Assembly: GCA_001414485.1 (NCBI GenBank) | Contig: LLEY01000161.1 | Coordinates: 1 to 64,000, forward strand | Origin: Calycina herbarum | Lineage: Eukaryota; Ascomycota; Leotiomycetes; Helotiales; Pezizellaceae | Reading direction: 5' to 3' | DNA length: 64,000 nucleotides | Shown here: positions 23,451 through 34,217 of the stretch, piece by piece | How the letters are laid out: the number at the start of each line of letters is the position of its first letter | Numbering within the stretch: the stretch's first letter is position 1 | Translations under genes and position numbers: made by a program | Notes under the pieces: model-generated | The model's database searches: none | Told to the model about the DNA's origin: nothing | What the model saw: the letters and a program-made list of their open reading frames with translations, nothing else

Positions 23451-26400
23451 CTTTCTTACTAACTTGTAGAGGACTCTAGATAAGATGTTCTAACGCTTTA
23501 AAAGAAGTAGCGCTAACCTCGTTCTAGCTTTGAAGTTATAAATATAAACCTATATATTTATATTAACTAAAGGTTATTATTCTAGTCTTCTAGTTGATTT
23601 CTAGATTATGTTTCTAAATCTATGGTATACTAAGTATTACTTTCTTACTTTCTATTTTAATAATATTAAATTATATATTTAAATAGTATTCTTCGATATT
23701 AACTTTTATTAGAATAGTTTACTAATTAATAATTCTATTCTAGTATATAATATCTATTCTATCGACTACTCCTAAGTAATATAGTCTTATTCCTTTAATT
23801 AGAACGTTTAGCTTTTCTTAAGCTATTAGAGAAATAAAGTTATCTATTACTCCTAAGTCTATTATAACTTATAACTTTTTCTCTTATATTTCTATAGTTA
23901 TTACTAACTGTTTTTCTTCTAAAGTAGTATTTAATTTTACTTTAATATATTAGACTTTAAAGAATTAATTTCCTTAATTAAATTTTTATTCTTTCTTACT
24001 TCTATACTATAAGAAGAATCTTACTCTTTCCTAGTCTACGTATACTATCTTATATACTAATTAATATTCTATAATTTCTATAGTCTTAGGAGTTCTTCTT
24101 ATAAATTGTTTTAGTAAGTTTCTATATCTATATTAGACCTATTTATAATTAGTTTCCTTAATAGTTTCTATAGACTATAACTCTTCTATATATAAGTAAT
24201 TTAAAGTAGTCTCTAGTATACTTATCTCTAGTTTTATATATTAAACCTTAAATATATAATCTCTTAAGTTCTTTTTCTTAACTACTTAAATCTAGGACTA
24301 AGAAAAGAATACTACTCCTTCCTTATTAGATAAAGCTACTTCGTATATTTAATAATATTCTACTATTCTAGTAAGTTCTAGTAAGATTTCTTTAAATCGT
24401 TTCTACGATAACTAGTCTATAGTTAGACTTAGTTTATATCGTATTTATTATACTATTATTTCTTAAACTGTTTTTATAAACTATAGTTCTTTTATTAAAA
24501 GATAGTAAAATTCTTCTAGTTCTATTTTAGCCTATCTAGTAATATTAAGCTCTCTTCGCTTCTAGAATAGTATACTAAATAACTACTATAAACTGTATTT
24601 TCTAAATACTAGTCTATTATTTCTAATTAATACAACTATAATATATCGTTTAAATTTTTCTAATATAACGTTCTTAGGTATTATTCTATAAAAAGAGGTT
24701 TTAATTTACTCTTTAAATTCTATTAGAACCTACTATGTCTATATACTAGTTTCTTCTAAAATATCGTATATCTTTTATACGTTCTCTATCTTAGAATAGA
24801 TAGGTTTCTTATCTTATTATCAGCTATGCTTAGGTTCTTTTTCCTTAATAGTTTCTTATCTAGTAATTAGGCTAACTAGAGTTATTTCTTATAACTATAT
24901 ATATTATTAAGATAGTTAGATTAACTCTCTATATAGTATAAGAACTCTAGAAGTCTAGTTTCTAATTATCTATATATGTCTATTAATTTCTCTATTTAAA
25001 TATTCTAAGAAAGGTCTAAGTTTCTTTAACTTTAGAGTTCTTATTTCTAACTTCTTTCTCTAAACTAGAAGATACGTCTAATATTTCTAAAGAACTAGTT
25101 AATAGTAGTAATTCGTATTTTACTTAAAAATATTACTTAGATTCTATTACTAATTATATATTATAATTTTCTTTAAGAAGTAGATCTCTATTATTATTAG
25201 TATCTTATATACTACTGATTTCTTTATTATTTTTAACCTAGGTTCTATATCCTCGTATTTTAAGTTCCTTATCTATAAGTTTAATATAATTAGTTAAAGC
25301 TACTTATTATTAAATAGTAGTATTAATTTACTTCTTTCTCTTAGAGTCTTTCTTCTTACTATACTTATTTGCTTTATAACTAAGAAGACTATTATAACGG
25401 TTATAGTTACAAGGGCTGCTAGATGTCACATGTTCGCTTAGATGCACGCTAGTACTAGCGTACGCACTAGCGTTGTAGGACTTGTATTTAGTTCCCGGTT
25501 CTCTCGAGCTCTTCTGCTCTCCTTATCTTTTATTCTAAGAATAGAGTATTATTTGTTCTGTCTTTGTCTACTAAAGCACGTCTGTTACAGCTATAGTTAT
25601 AATATAAGTTCTACTCGCGTCGACGATTTCGCTTTTCTTAAGAAAGTTCTTCTTTCTTTAGAAAGGTTTTCTTTTATATAGCGTTTACCTCTTTACTATA
25701 TTTATTAGTATAAGAATACTTCTACTTTCCTAACTCTTTACTCTTCTCTCTATATCTAAGATTACTCTTTCTAAATTTATATAAGTAGTTATCTAACTAG
25801 ATAACTTTCTTAATTATACTTATAATAGTTAAGAACTATATATTCTACTTAGCTATTTCCTTATAGATATATATCTTTAATTCTCTATAGAAGAGTTTTA
25901 TAAGAGTAATAGTATTCTACTCTAACTTCGTTCTATAGCGTTGATATTTATTAGCGTAATCTATTACTAATCTAGTCTAGTATAATTTCAAAAGCTTATA
26001 TATAACTGTTTAAATTATATTAAAGTCTCTAAAGACTTTCCTAATAGTTGTCTTAAATCCTCTCTAAGATTTAAATATAATCTTAGTTAATTCTATCTTT
26101 CTATTCTTATTCTTATTCTTAAAGAAGTTCTCTAAATATAGCTAAGCCTATTCTAACGCTAATTCTCTAAGATAGGAGATAGTAAAGATAGTTTATAAAT
26201 TATAATTACCTTCGAATTTATTAGAATTAAAGTTAAAGTAGATATCTATTTAGAGAAGGAATAAGTTAAGTTTCTTACGCTTCTTATAATATATGTCTAA
26301 TATCTTAACTTTAATAGACTTAAGTACTTCGATCTTATAAAGCTTAGAAGCGTCTAGTATACTAATATTATCGTCGTTCCTAGTTGATTATATACTAGTA

Positions 26401-26523
26401 GGTATTCTTCTAGTAGTATTTTCAGATGTTCTTATAATATTAACTTAACTAGTATCTAGGCTAGCTACTGCGGCGAGAGTTACTAAGGCTATAGCGACTA
26501 AACTTCTAAGTAGGTACTTAAAG

Positions 26524-26986
26524 TATAACGAAACTTAAATAAACTAAACAAAGATAACTAAGTCTTAAAAGTTAGTATATAAGTAAGAAGTATAAATACA
26601 CCGGGTTATTTACTTAGAAGTGAACTCGTTACTTATATTAAGAATATTAAATAAGATAATAAGATTAATAACTAAAGTTAAATACGAAGCTTCTATCTAA
26701 TAGTAGACGTACTAGTCTTATATAAAACCTTCGTTTATATTTAGAGTTCTACTTAGCAGGAGTTCTAAAGATAGAGTCCGACTCTATTTCTAGGGCTTCT
26801 TAAAACTAGACTCTATTACCTAACTACTCCTAGCCGAGTCACGTGATATAACTATAATAAGATCTCTAGGATTATATATTTTACTATACTTAATCCTTTC
26901 TTCCTTTTAGAGTTATAATAGTATTTGTTCTATTAGAGCGTCGCCTAGACTTCACTTAGTCACGTGCTAGCACGTGATTCGTAACA
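26524..26986 (-). repeat. 5' LTR of element Z
   Basis: Less mutated of the two Z LTRs. It keeps two cacgtg-type sites near its outer end and ends cgtaaca. Confidence 0.86.
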
Positions 26987-27151
26987 TTAGTACTAGCTAA
27001 GAGAATAATATTATTTAAACTAAAGATAATATAATATACTAGAACCTCGGATACTCTAGGACCTCGGATACTTAAATCTTATATAAAAACGTTTATATAT
27101 AACTATATACTTTACGTATTTATTAATAAAAAAATCTAAAATTAAAATTTT

Positions 27152-27480
27152 TATTACAGACCTGGCCACCGCCGAGCACGTGACTCGCGTACGGCTGCTC
27201 GCCGGCGTCTACAAAGCCTGCTATTCCTAGCCTAGCCTAGAACTATTCCTACCTAGGCTAGGAACTATTTCTATAAACGAATCGACATTCCTATAACTTA
27301 TCGATTCCTTAGCTATCTCTATATTATAGGACCTCTAGAAGTCTCCTCTTTCCTTCTCTTCTCTTCTATAGCTTTAGATCTTTAATTAAACCACCTCTTA
27401 CTTCTCTAATTATCCGCTACACCTATATATACTATAGATAAGAATAACTACTAGAGGGCTAGCAGATTAGGTTTGTTATA
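27152..27480 (+). repeat. 5' LTR of element V
   Basis: 329 bp; nearly identical to 32742-33075. It contains a cacgtg site, ctcgcgtacggctgc, and a repeated cctagcctagc tract. Confidence 0.92.
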
Positions 27481-27698
27481 TTATCTAAAGCTCTCTTCTT
27501 CTCTCTATTTACTACTGCTCCTAGGAAGGATTAGAATATCTATTACGATTCTAACACAACACCTACGGTCCGTATAGACCGCCTGTAGATACTACCGACG
27601 CCTTATACAGCCCCGCGTACCCGCGCCTACTACCGCGTATAAGAGCCTGAGGCTCTTCTACCTATACCCTCTGTCCTTATAACTAAGTCGTCTACAAC

Positions 27699-28720
27699 GA
27701 TGTCTACCGACCAGCCTACAGACGCTTAACAGCTCGCTACAGCTCTAAAACAGGTCCGCCTACTGCGAGAACAACTAGACGACGTCCGTACCCCTCCGCG
27801 AGGGAATACCCTGTCTGAAACTAGATAATATAGGTCGTTTATAGTTAAGCTTAAGGATACTAAGCCTCTAACAGATAGCTCGTCTCTAACCTTCGATAAC
27901 TAGAAGATCTAGATTAAGGACAAGTTCCTTATCAACGCCTCTATATTTAAGCTAGAGAAAGCAAAGATAGCTTACGTTTTTAACTATACAGCTGATATTG
28001 CTTAGAAGCATCTCGCGCCCCGTTACTAGAAGAGACCTAAGCCGTTTCAGTCTATAAAAGAAATGATTACATATCTTACAGATATCCTAGAGAACCTGTT
28101 CAAAGCGTAGGACGCCTATATCGAATTCCGCCGGCTCGTTATAAGAGATAACGAGACTTTCGCAACCTTCTATACTCGCTTCTTACATCTTACAGGCACT
28201 AGACAGATCCTAACAAACGACTTATAGCCCGACTTATATAACAAGCTTATACCACCTCTATAACAGTCTATCTTACTATTCTTAGACGTCCTGCTCTTAA
28301 GTACGGCTCTAGTAAACAAGTGTCGACTTGTTAATAAGAACTTACGAAGACTTTAGCTTCGTAGAAGTAACTTACGAACCGCTCGTCTTATCCCTCGGCT
28401 CGTAACTGCTACTACTACCTCCCGCCTAGCTAGAACTTTCACTACTACTTAAACTGCGTTCTATATAACCTCCCCTGCCCCGGCCCCCCGCCTTTATAGA
28501 CTATTACGTAAACCAACGCCTGCTTATAAGGAACCGGACGACGCCTGCTTTAAGTGTAAGAGGACTAGGCACTATACCTGCGAATGTCTTAAGAACTCTA
28601 AGCCTATTACAGACGTTAATAAGCTTACGAAGCCTACGTCCGACTTAGAACAGTCGGAAAACGACCAAGTCTAGGGAAAGTCTCCTCCCTAGGCTTACTT
28701 TACCGAGGTCCTAGCTAGTT
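27699..28720 (+). pseudogene. Gag of element V with CCHC zinc knuckle
   Basis: Start codon at 27699 (M-S-T-D-Q-P-T-D-A). The capsid-like region holds F-A-T-F-Y-T-R-F-L-H-L. A knuckle C-F-K-C-K-R-T-R-H-Y-T-C-E-C lies near 28550-28592 and still has all four zinc ligands. At least eight TAG codons break the frame. Gag would form the particle that packages the element RNA. Confidence 0.78.
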
Positions 28721-28779
28721 AGCTATCGATCTAATTCAGCTACTTAGAGGAAAACAGTTCACGGTCTCTTATAACTTAG

Positions 28780-31700
28780 TCTATAATAGATACGGATTTA
28801 AAACCTCTGCTTTAGCTAATACTAGAGCAAACGGCTTTATACTTATTAGTATAAAGTTCGCTTAGAGGCTGGCTCGCTTCTTCTCTTTAACTATTTATAC
28901 TCTTCCTACTTCTATTATAGTTCGCGGCTTTAATAGACAGAGTCGACAGTCCGCGAACTGCTATATTATTCTTCACTTATATATAGACGGCTGTAAATAG
29001 TATAACGTCTCTATAGTCCTCCTTAATACTAGCTATTAGAACCTTATTCTTAGGCGTATATAGTTTAACTAGCTTAACGTATAACTTAACCCCCGTTAGC
29101 AACGACTTATATAGCCTACGGATCTCTCTCCTTCTTCTAACCTTATCTAGCTACGCCTCCTAGATCCTAGGATCCTATAGACTCGGCCCTTAAACCTAGA
29201 TTACTAAGCTGACGTAGATCGCCGCGATCAGGCCCTAGAAGAACAGGTCGTACGTAAATACTAGGAAGACCTACAACTGTCCGTAAGCCTTATCGACGAG
29301 CTGCTAGTCCCTCGGATCCTAGCGCGCCCGCCTACTACACCCCTAGCCGTACGTCATAGCGAGTACTAGGACCGCTAAAACAACTTACGAAATATAAACC
29401 GCGCTCTTACAGGTTTAGATATCCGTAAAGCCTCTATAGCGCGCCTGAAACGTGTACGCCTTAACCTGCTACTAGTAGACATCGCTGTTATTAGTACTAC
29501 TATATATCGCTGTAACCTATAAGACACTAAAGCTACGGCCTTTAGTACCTCTCTTTATAAGATCGATTACTTAATAGAAAAAAAGCTTATAGATTAAAAA
29601 GACGACTTATAGGTCTAAGAAAGCCTCTCTAGAGCTTACTAGGATCTTATAGACGTTTTCTCTAAAGCTGTATCTAATACTCTTCTCCCTCGTCGGCTAT
29701 ATAACTATAAGATTAAACTTATAGACAGGAACGTAGACGACTTGTCCTATAGCCCTCTCCGCTACTAGTTAATAGACGAGCTCTAGGCTATAAAACAATA
29801 CCTTATTAAGAACTTTTATAAAGGTTTTATTAAGGCTAGCTAAGCCCTTTTTATAGCCTCGATTCTCTTTATTAAGAAGTCTAACAGCTCTCTACGGTTC
29901 TGTATTAATTACTATAAGCTAAATAACCTAACTTATAAAGACTAGTATCCTCTTCTATTAATCGACGAAACTCTTACTTATCTAAGTAAGGCTTATATCT
30001 TTATAAAGCTAGATATATAATAAGCTTTTTACCGGATTCGGATTAACCCTAAGTCTAAGGAACTAACAACGTTCTAGACCTATTACAGAGCTTATAAGTA
30101 TAAAGTTATACCTTTCGAACTAACTAACAGACCCGTAATATATTAATAGTTTATAAACGACGTACTCTTCAACTATTTAGACGACTTTTATACTACCTAC
30201 CTTAACGATATTCTTATTTACTCCGAGAACGAGCTAGACTATTAGAAACACGTCTATAAGGTTCTTTTACAGCTTTGTAAAGCTAGCTTATAAGCTGATA
30301 TTAAGAAATCTAAGTTTAACGTTACTTATACGAAGTACCTAGACTTCTATATAAGCACTAACGGGATTAAAGTAGACCTAGAAAAGACAGAAACGATCTA
30401 TAACTAGGAACGCCCTATTATAGTCCGCGGTGTTTAGTCCTTTCTTAGCTTTTATAACTTCTACTAGAAGTTTATTCTCAACTACGGACAAGTCGCACGC
30501 CTGTTAACAGCCTTAACTCGTAAAGACCAGCCGTTTTAGTAGATACCTACTTATTAGGACGCCTTCTCCGAGCTGAAGGCCCGGCTTATTAATACACCTC
30601 TTCTTATATACTTTAATCTATAATACGAGTCTATAATTAAGACCGATTCCTCTAACAGCGTCCTTAGTAGTATACTTCTTCAGTTATAGCCGAGTTAAGA
30701 GTAGCACTCTATAGCTTACTTCTCTAAGATAATAATACCTACTAAGATTAACTACCCGATTTATAACAAAGAGATACTAGCTATTATACGTTCTCTAGAA
30801 GCCTAGAGACCTAAGCTCGAAGGGTCTCTACACCGGGTACGGGTCGTTTTAGACTATAAAGCTCTCGAGTACTTTATAATAACTAAAGCCTTATCTAGTC
30901 GACAAGCCTGCTAAGCTGAAACCCTCTCTCGATTTAACTTCCTACTTACTTATAAGCCTAGTAGCTAGAATCGAGCGGATTCCCTTACTCGCTGAGACTA
31001 AGAAGCAGATAGTTAAATAGTAATAAAGATATCTACTTATATACAAGTCCTCTTATAGCCTAAGAATCTCGACTTACAGATTATTATAGACCTAGACTTA
31101 GACTCTTCTATAGATATTATACTTGTTAGAGTAGCTAACGAACTATATAACTTAATTAACGATATTCTACAGGCTAATCGTACGAGTACGGGCCTTAACG
31201 CTCTCCGCTAGTACGCTACGAACGAACGCTCTAGCTAGACAACCTATAACAGCCTCCTACTATACTAAGAACGGCTTGTCCTACCCGAGGACGACGATCT
31301 CAAAGTACGCTTACTAAGCGAGGTTTATAATCAAGTCTCGGTAGCCTACCCTAGATAATCTAAGACTCTAAAGCTAGTTATAGACCGCTACTACTAGCTA
31401 CACCTTCGTTTAGATATACAACGATTCGTCTATAACTACTAGACCTACTATCGCTCTTATATACCGCGAGACCGCCTCTCTGAACTCCTTAACCCCTTAT
31501 CTATCCCGGATCGCCTATAGTAATATATATCAGTTAATTTTAAGGAATTCCCTTCTAATAAGTCTAGGATAGATATAATTATTATCTTTATCTGCTAGCT
31601 AAGTAAGAGATCTGTCTCTATCTCTTACCTAAAGACTATAGACGTAAAAAAGACTACGTAGATCTACCTCGACCGCGTATAGCGCTATTATAGACCGTCA

Positions 31701-32700
31701 GATACTATTATCTCTAACCACGGTCTATAATTCGTCTTAGAGTTCTAGTAAGAGTTTAACCGGATCCTAGAGACTAAGATTAAGCTATCTACGGCCGTAT
31801 ATATATAAACCGACGGTTAAACTAAGAATATAAACTAATAGATTAACTAACGCCTTCGCTCGTTTATAAACTACTATTAGAATAACTAGTCTAAACTAAT
31901 GCCGATTATAGACTACGCTTAAGCTACACTTCTCTAGAACTCGACAACTCTTCTACCTATATAAATCGAGCTTAGTTACGTACTACGTACTAGCTTTGAT
32001 TAGGTCCGCCAGAGCCTAGAAGAGCTAATAAGCGTCTGTAAACAGCTTTTATAAGACGAAGTAGTTACGTACGTAACCCGTATATACAGCGCCTAGGAAA
32101 CCGCTTATAAGAGAATCGAGGCTGCTTAGGAACGCTAGCGTAAGCAAGCAAACAAGCACCGACGACTAGTAGACTTTGCTATAGGCGATAAGGTCTACGT
32201 ATTAACAAAGACGTAGAATATAGACCGCCTAAGCTATAAGCTCGACCAGCAGATAGCTGGTCCGTATATAGTCCTAGAAAAGGTTAGAAACGCTTTCTAG
32301 GTCGACCTGCCTCTGATAATTAAAATATAGCCCGTGATCTCTATAGACAAGCTTCGTAAAGCTTCTAACGATCCGCTACTAGGCTAGCTATAGGAACCAG
32401 GACTACCTATTATAGTTAACAGGTATAACGAATAGGATGTAGACTAAGTACTAGCCTCTAGAGGCTATTATAGAAAATTATAATACCGGGTTTAATAGAT
32501 ACAAAGCGAGCTAGACCCGGCCTAGTACCTAGCTTCTAACTTTATAAGCTGCTCGTATAAGCTTTAAGAGTTTCACGCTCTAAATTCTTCTCTCCCAGGG
32601 CCTCCTAAGTACTTAGTAGAATAGTTACAGAGCTAGGAAGATAGTATAGACGAGCTGGAATATTATAAGAACGAGGATAAATTACCTATAGAGTAGTAGG
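28780..32700 (+). pseudogene. Pol of element V: protease, RT, RNase H, integrase, chromodomain
   Basis: Plus strand. A protease relic A-N-T-R-A-N-G-F replaces the expected D-T/S-G active site near 28818-28842. RT blocks include F-I-K-K-S-N-S-S-L-R-F (about 29870) and Y-L-N-D-I-L-I-Y (about 30200, one Asp changed to Asn). RNase H has A-Y-F-S-K and E-I-L-A-I-I (30715-30790). Integrase follows with I-D-I-I-I-I-F-I and A-V-Y-I-x-T-D-G, then a chromodomain with V-L-A-S-R-G-Y-Y-R-K-L near 32440-32475. The D-to-N changes and TAG stops are G-to-A or C-to-T. Confidence 0.82.
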
Positions 32701-32741
32701 TTCAGAGCTCGCGAGCGAGCTCTACTTAAAGAGAGAGGTAA

Positions 32742-33075
32742 TATTACAGACCTGGCTACCGCCGAGCACGTGACTCGCGTACGGCTGCTCGCCGGCGTCT
32801 GTAAAGCCTGCTATTCCTAGCCTAGCCTAGAACTATTCCTACCTAGGCTAGGAACTATTTCTATAAACAGATCGACATTCCTATAACTTATCGATTCCTT
32901 AGCTATCTCTATATTATAGAACCTCTAGAAGTCTCCTCTTTCCTTCTCTTCTCTTCTCTTCTATAGCTTTAGATCTTTAATTAAACTACCTCTTACTTCT
33001 CTAATTATCTACTACACCTGTATATACTACAGGTAAGGATAACTACTAGAGAGCTAGTAGATTAGGTTTGTTATA
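32742..33075 (+). repeat. 3' LTR of element V
   Basis: 334 bp, preceded by a polypurine tract at about 32729-32739 and followed by ATTTT. Confidence 0.92.
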
Positions 33076-33381
33076 ATTTTAGTTTTATAAATATAAGAGT
33101 ATTCTTAATTCTTAGTTTTTAAATATTACTTATCTTATATTAAAGTATTATTTAAAAAAGAAAAAGTAGTAAATAATTATAAAAGTATTTTTAAGCGAAC
33201 TATTAATTAAAACTAGTAAAGATTTAAAATTAATATTATTATAATATTAAATACTTATTTCCTTAGTAAAATTTTAATTTTAGATTTTTTTATTAATAAA
33301 TATATAAAGTACATAGTTATATATAGATGTTTTTTATATAAGATTCAAGTGTCCGAGGTTCTAGAGTATCCGAGGTCCTAG

Positions 33382-34217
33382 TATACTATATTAAATAGAA
33401 ACTATTTTTATAAGTTAGATAGTATACTTATTAGACTTCTATTATAGTTCTTAAGTAAAATATTAGAAATTATAAGAGATACTTCTAATTAATTTAGATC
33501 TTACTTCTATTTATTAGGTTTAATAGTAGATATGCCTACTTATCTCTATAAAGCTATAAAGCTTAAGAGAGCTGTTCAGAGGGAACGAGGAAGGAGCTTA
33601 GTAAGTGTCACGTGTCAAGATGAGCCGTGCGGTTCAGATTCACCTCTCATTGGCCTACCACGCACTGGACCCGCCTTTTTACCCTCCAGTCCTCCCTCAG
33701 CTGTCGCGCCTTCTTCTTTCCTCCGCAAGATTTGTTCCCAGGAACGACATCACCATCCCATCACTTCAACCTTTTCAACCGCCTCAACACCACATCACTC
33801 TCGACGTGCAGACCGGAGTCGTCGCGTTCCACCCTGCCCGTTATCCAGAGGCCTGAGGCGCCGGCCAATCTGTTTCCACCCTCGACCCTCCACCCTCCTC
33901 CACCTTCTACCCCCATCAACTCAACCTCACTCGTCTAGTCCAGGGACATCGCGAGCATCGCGAATATCGCGAATATCGCCAAGCGTGTCACATTCATCAA
34001 CTCCGAACGCGACAAGACTGATTCCCGCCCTTCACCATCCTCGTTCCTAAGCCCATACATACATAGCCTTTCAGACCTCTGCCGTCTCTTGCTCAACGCG
34101 CCCGTGCATTCGTTCCGGCGGAAACCCTCATGCGCGTGCAGGTTTTTGATATGCGCTGATTCTAACTCATAACCACAACAACACGGCATCAATCCACATT
34201 TACTTGTGCAATCGATA
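33382..34217. promoter_or_regulatory. Heterochromatin-like edge and 5' region of the SNF2-family gene
   Basis: AT-rich, RIP-like sequence ends near 33570 and composition returns to normal at once. 33600-34217 is C-rich and pyrimidine-rich with many short overlapping frames (for example 33532-34050) that have no domain. I read it as promoter plus 5' UTR rather than coding. The transposon block ends only about 0.65 kb from the start codon of a presumably essential gene. Confidence 0.5.

Larger units (their letters stand above)
19635..26986 (-). mobile_element. Ty3 chromovirus Z, 7.35 kb, RIP-degraded
   Basis: LTRs of 463 bp at 19635-20097 and 26524-26986; on minus these run TGTTACG...CGTTATA. 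Flanks CTAGT (19630-19634) and TTAGT (26987-26991) differ by one C/T and look like a RIP-altered 5-bp duplication. Minus-strand content from right to left: a gag region, a knuckle-like relic near 25380-25430, RT with K-K-K-N-D-L-N-R-R..Y-R-E-L-N near 23150-23210, and an integrase C-terminal module with G-D-K-V-Y-L-like and P-F-K-I-K-R-V-like blocks near 20860-21030. A chromodomain (Y-K-V-E-R-I-L-N-Y-K-L-I-R-G) follows near 20690-20760. A purine-rich minus strand beside the left LTR fits the polypurine tract. Confidence 0.86.
27152..33075 (+). mobile_element. Ty3 chromovirus V, 5.9 kb, moderately RIP-mutated
   Basis: LTRs at 27152-27480 and 32742-33075 start tattacagacctgg and end ggtttgttata. 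A perfect ATTTT duplication lies at 27147-27151 and 33076-33080. The polypurine tract aaagagagagg lies just before the right LTR. The internal region is far more GC-rich than X, Y or Z and can be read almost end to end on the plus strand once TAG is taken as a mutated Trp or Gln. It looks like the youngest retroelement here. Confidence 0.92.
27039..33381. mobile_element. Foldback/MITE-like element (about 0.41 kb) split by chromovirus V
   Basis: The left arm (27039-27148) and right arm (about 33270-33381) are inverted copies over roughly 110 bp: ctagaacctcggatactcta on the left and its mirror ending gaggtcctag on the right. TA flanks both outer ends (27037-27038, 33382-33383). Removing V and one ATTTT leaves about 410 bp. 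No coding potential is seen. TA targeting suggests mobilisation by a Tc1/mariner or pogo transposase. Confidence 0.7.

Noticed and set aside
3921..33075. Whether any gene in the AT-rich block could be functional
   Set aside because: All long coherent readings belong to transposons and are cut by many TAG/TAA codons; the few open frames (13778-13975, 25442-25681) have no domain.
33532..34050. 172-codon plus-strand frame upstream of the SNF2-family gene
   Set aside because: Low-complexity Pro/Ser/His text, spans the composition switch, overlaps other frames of similar length; reads as 5' UTR or promoter.
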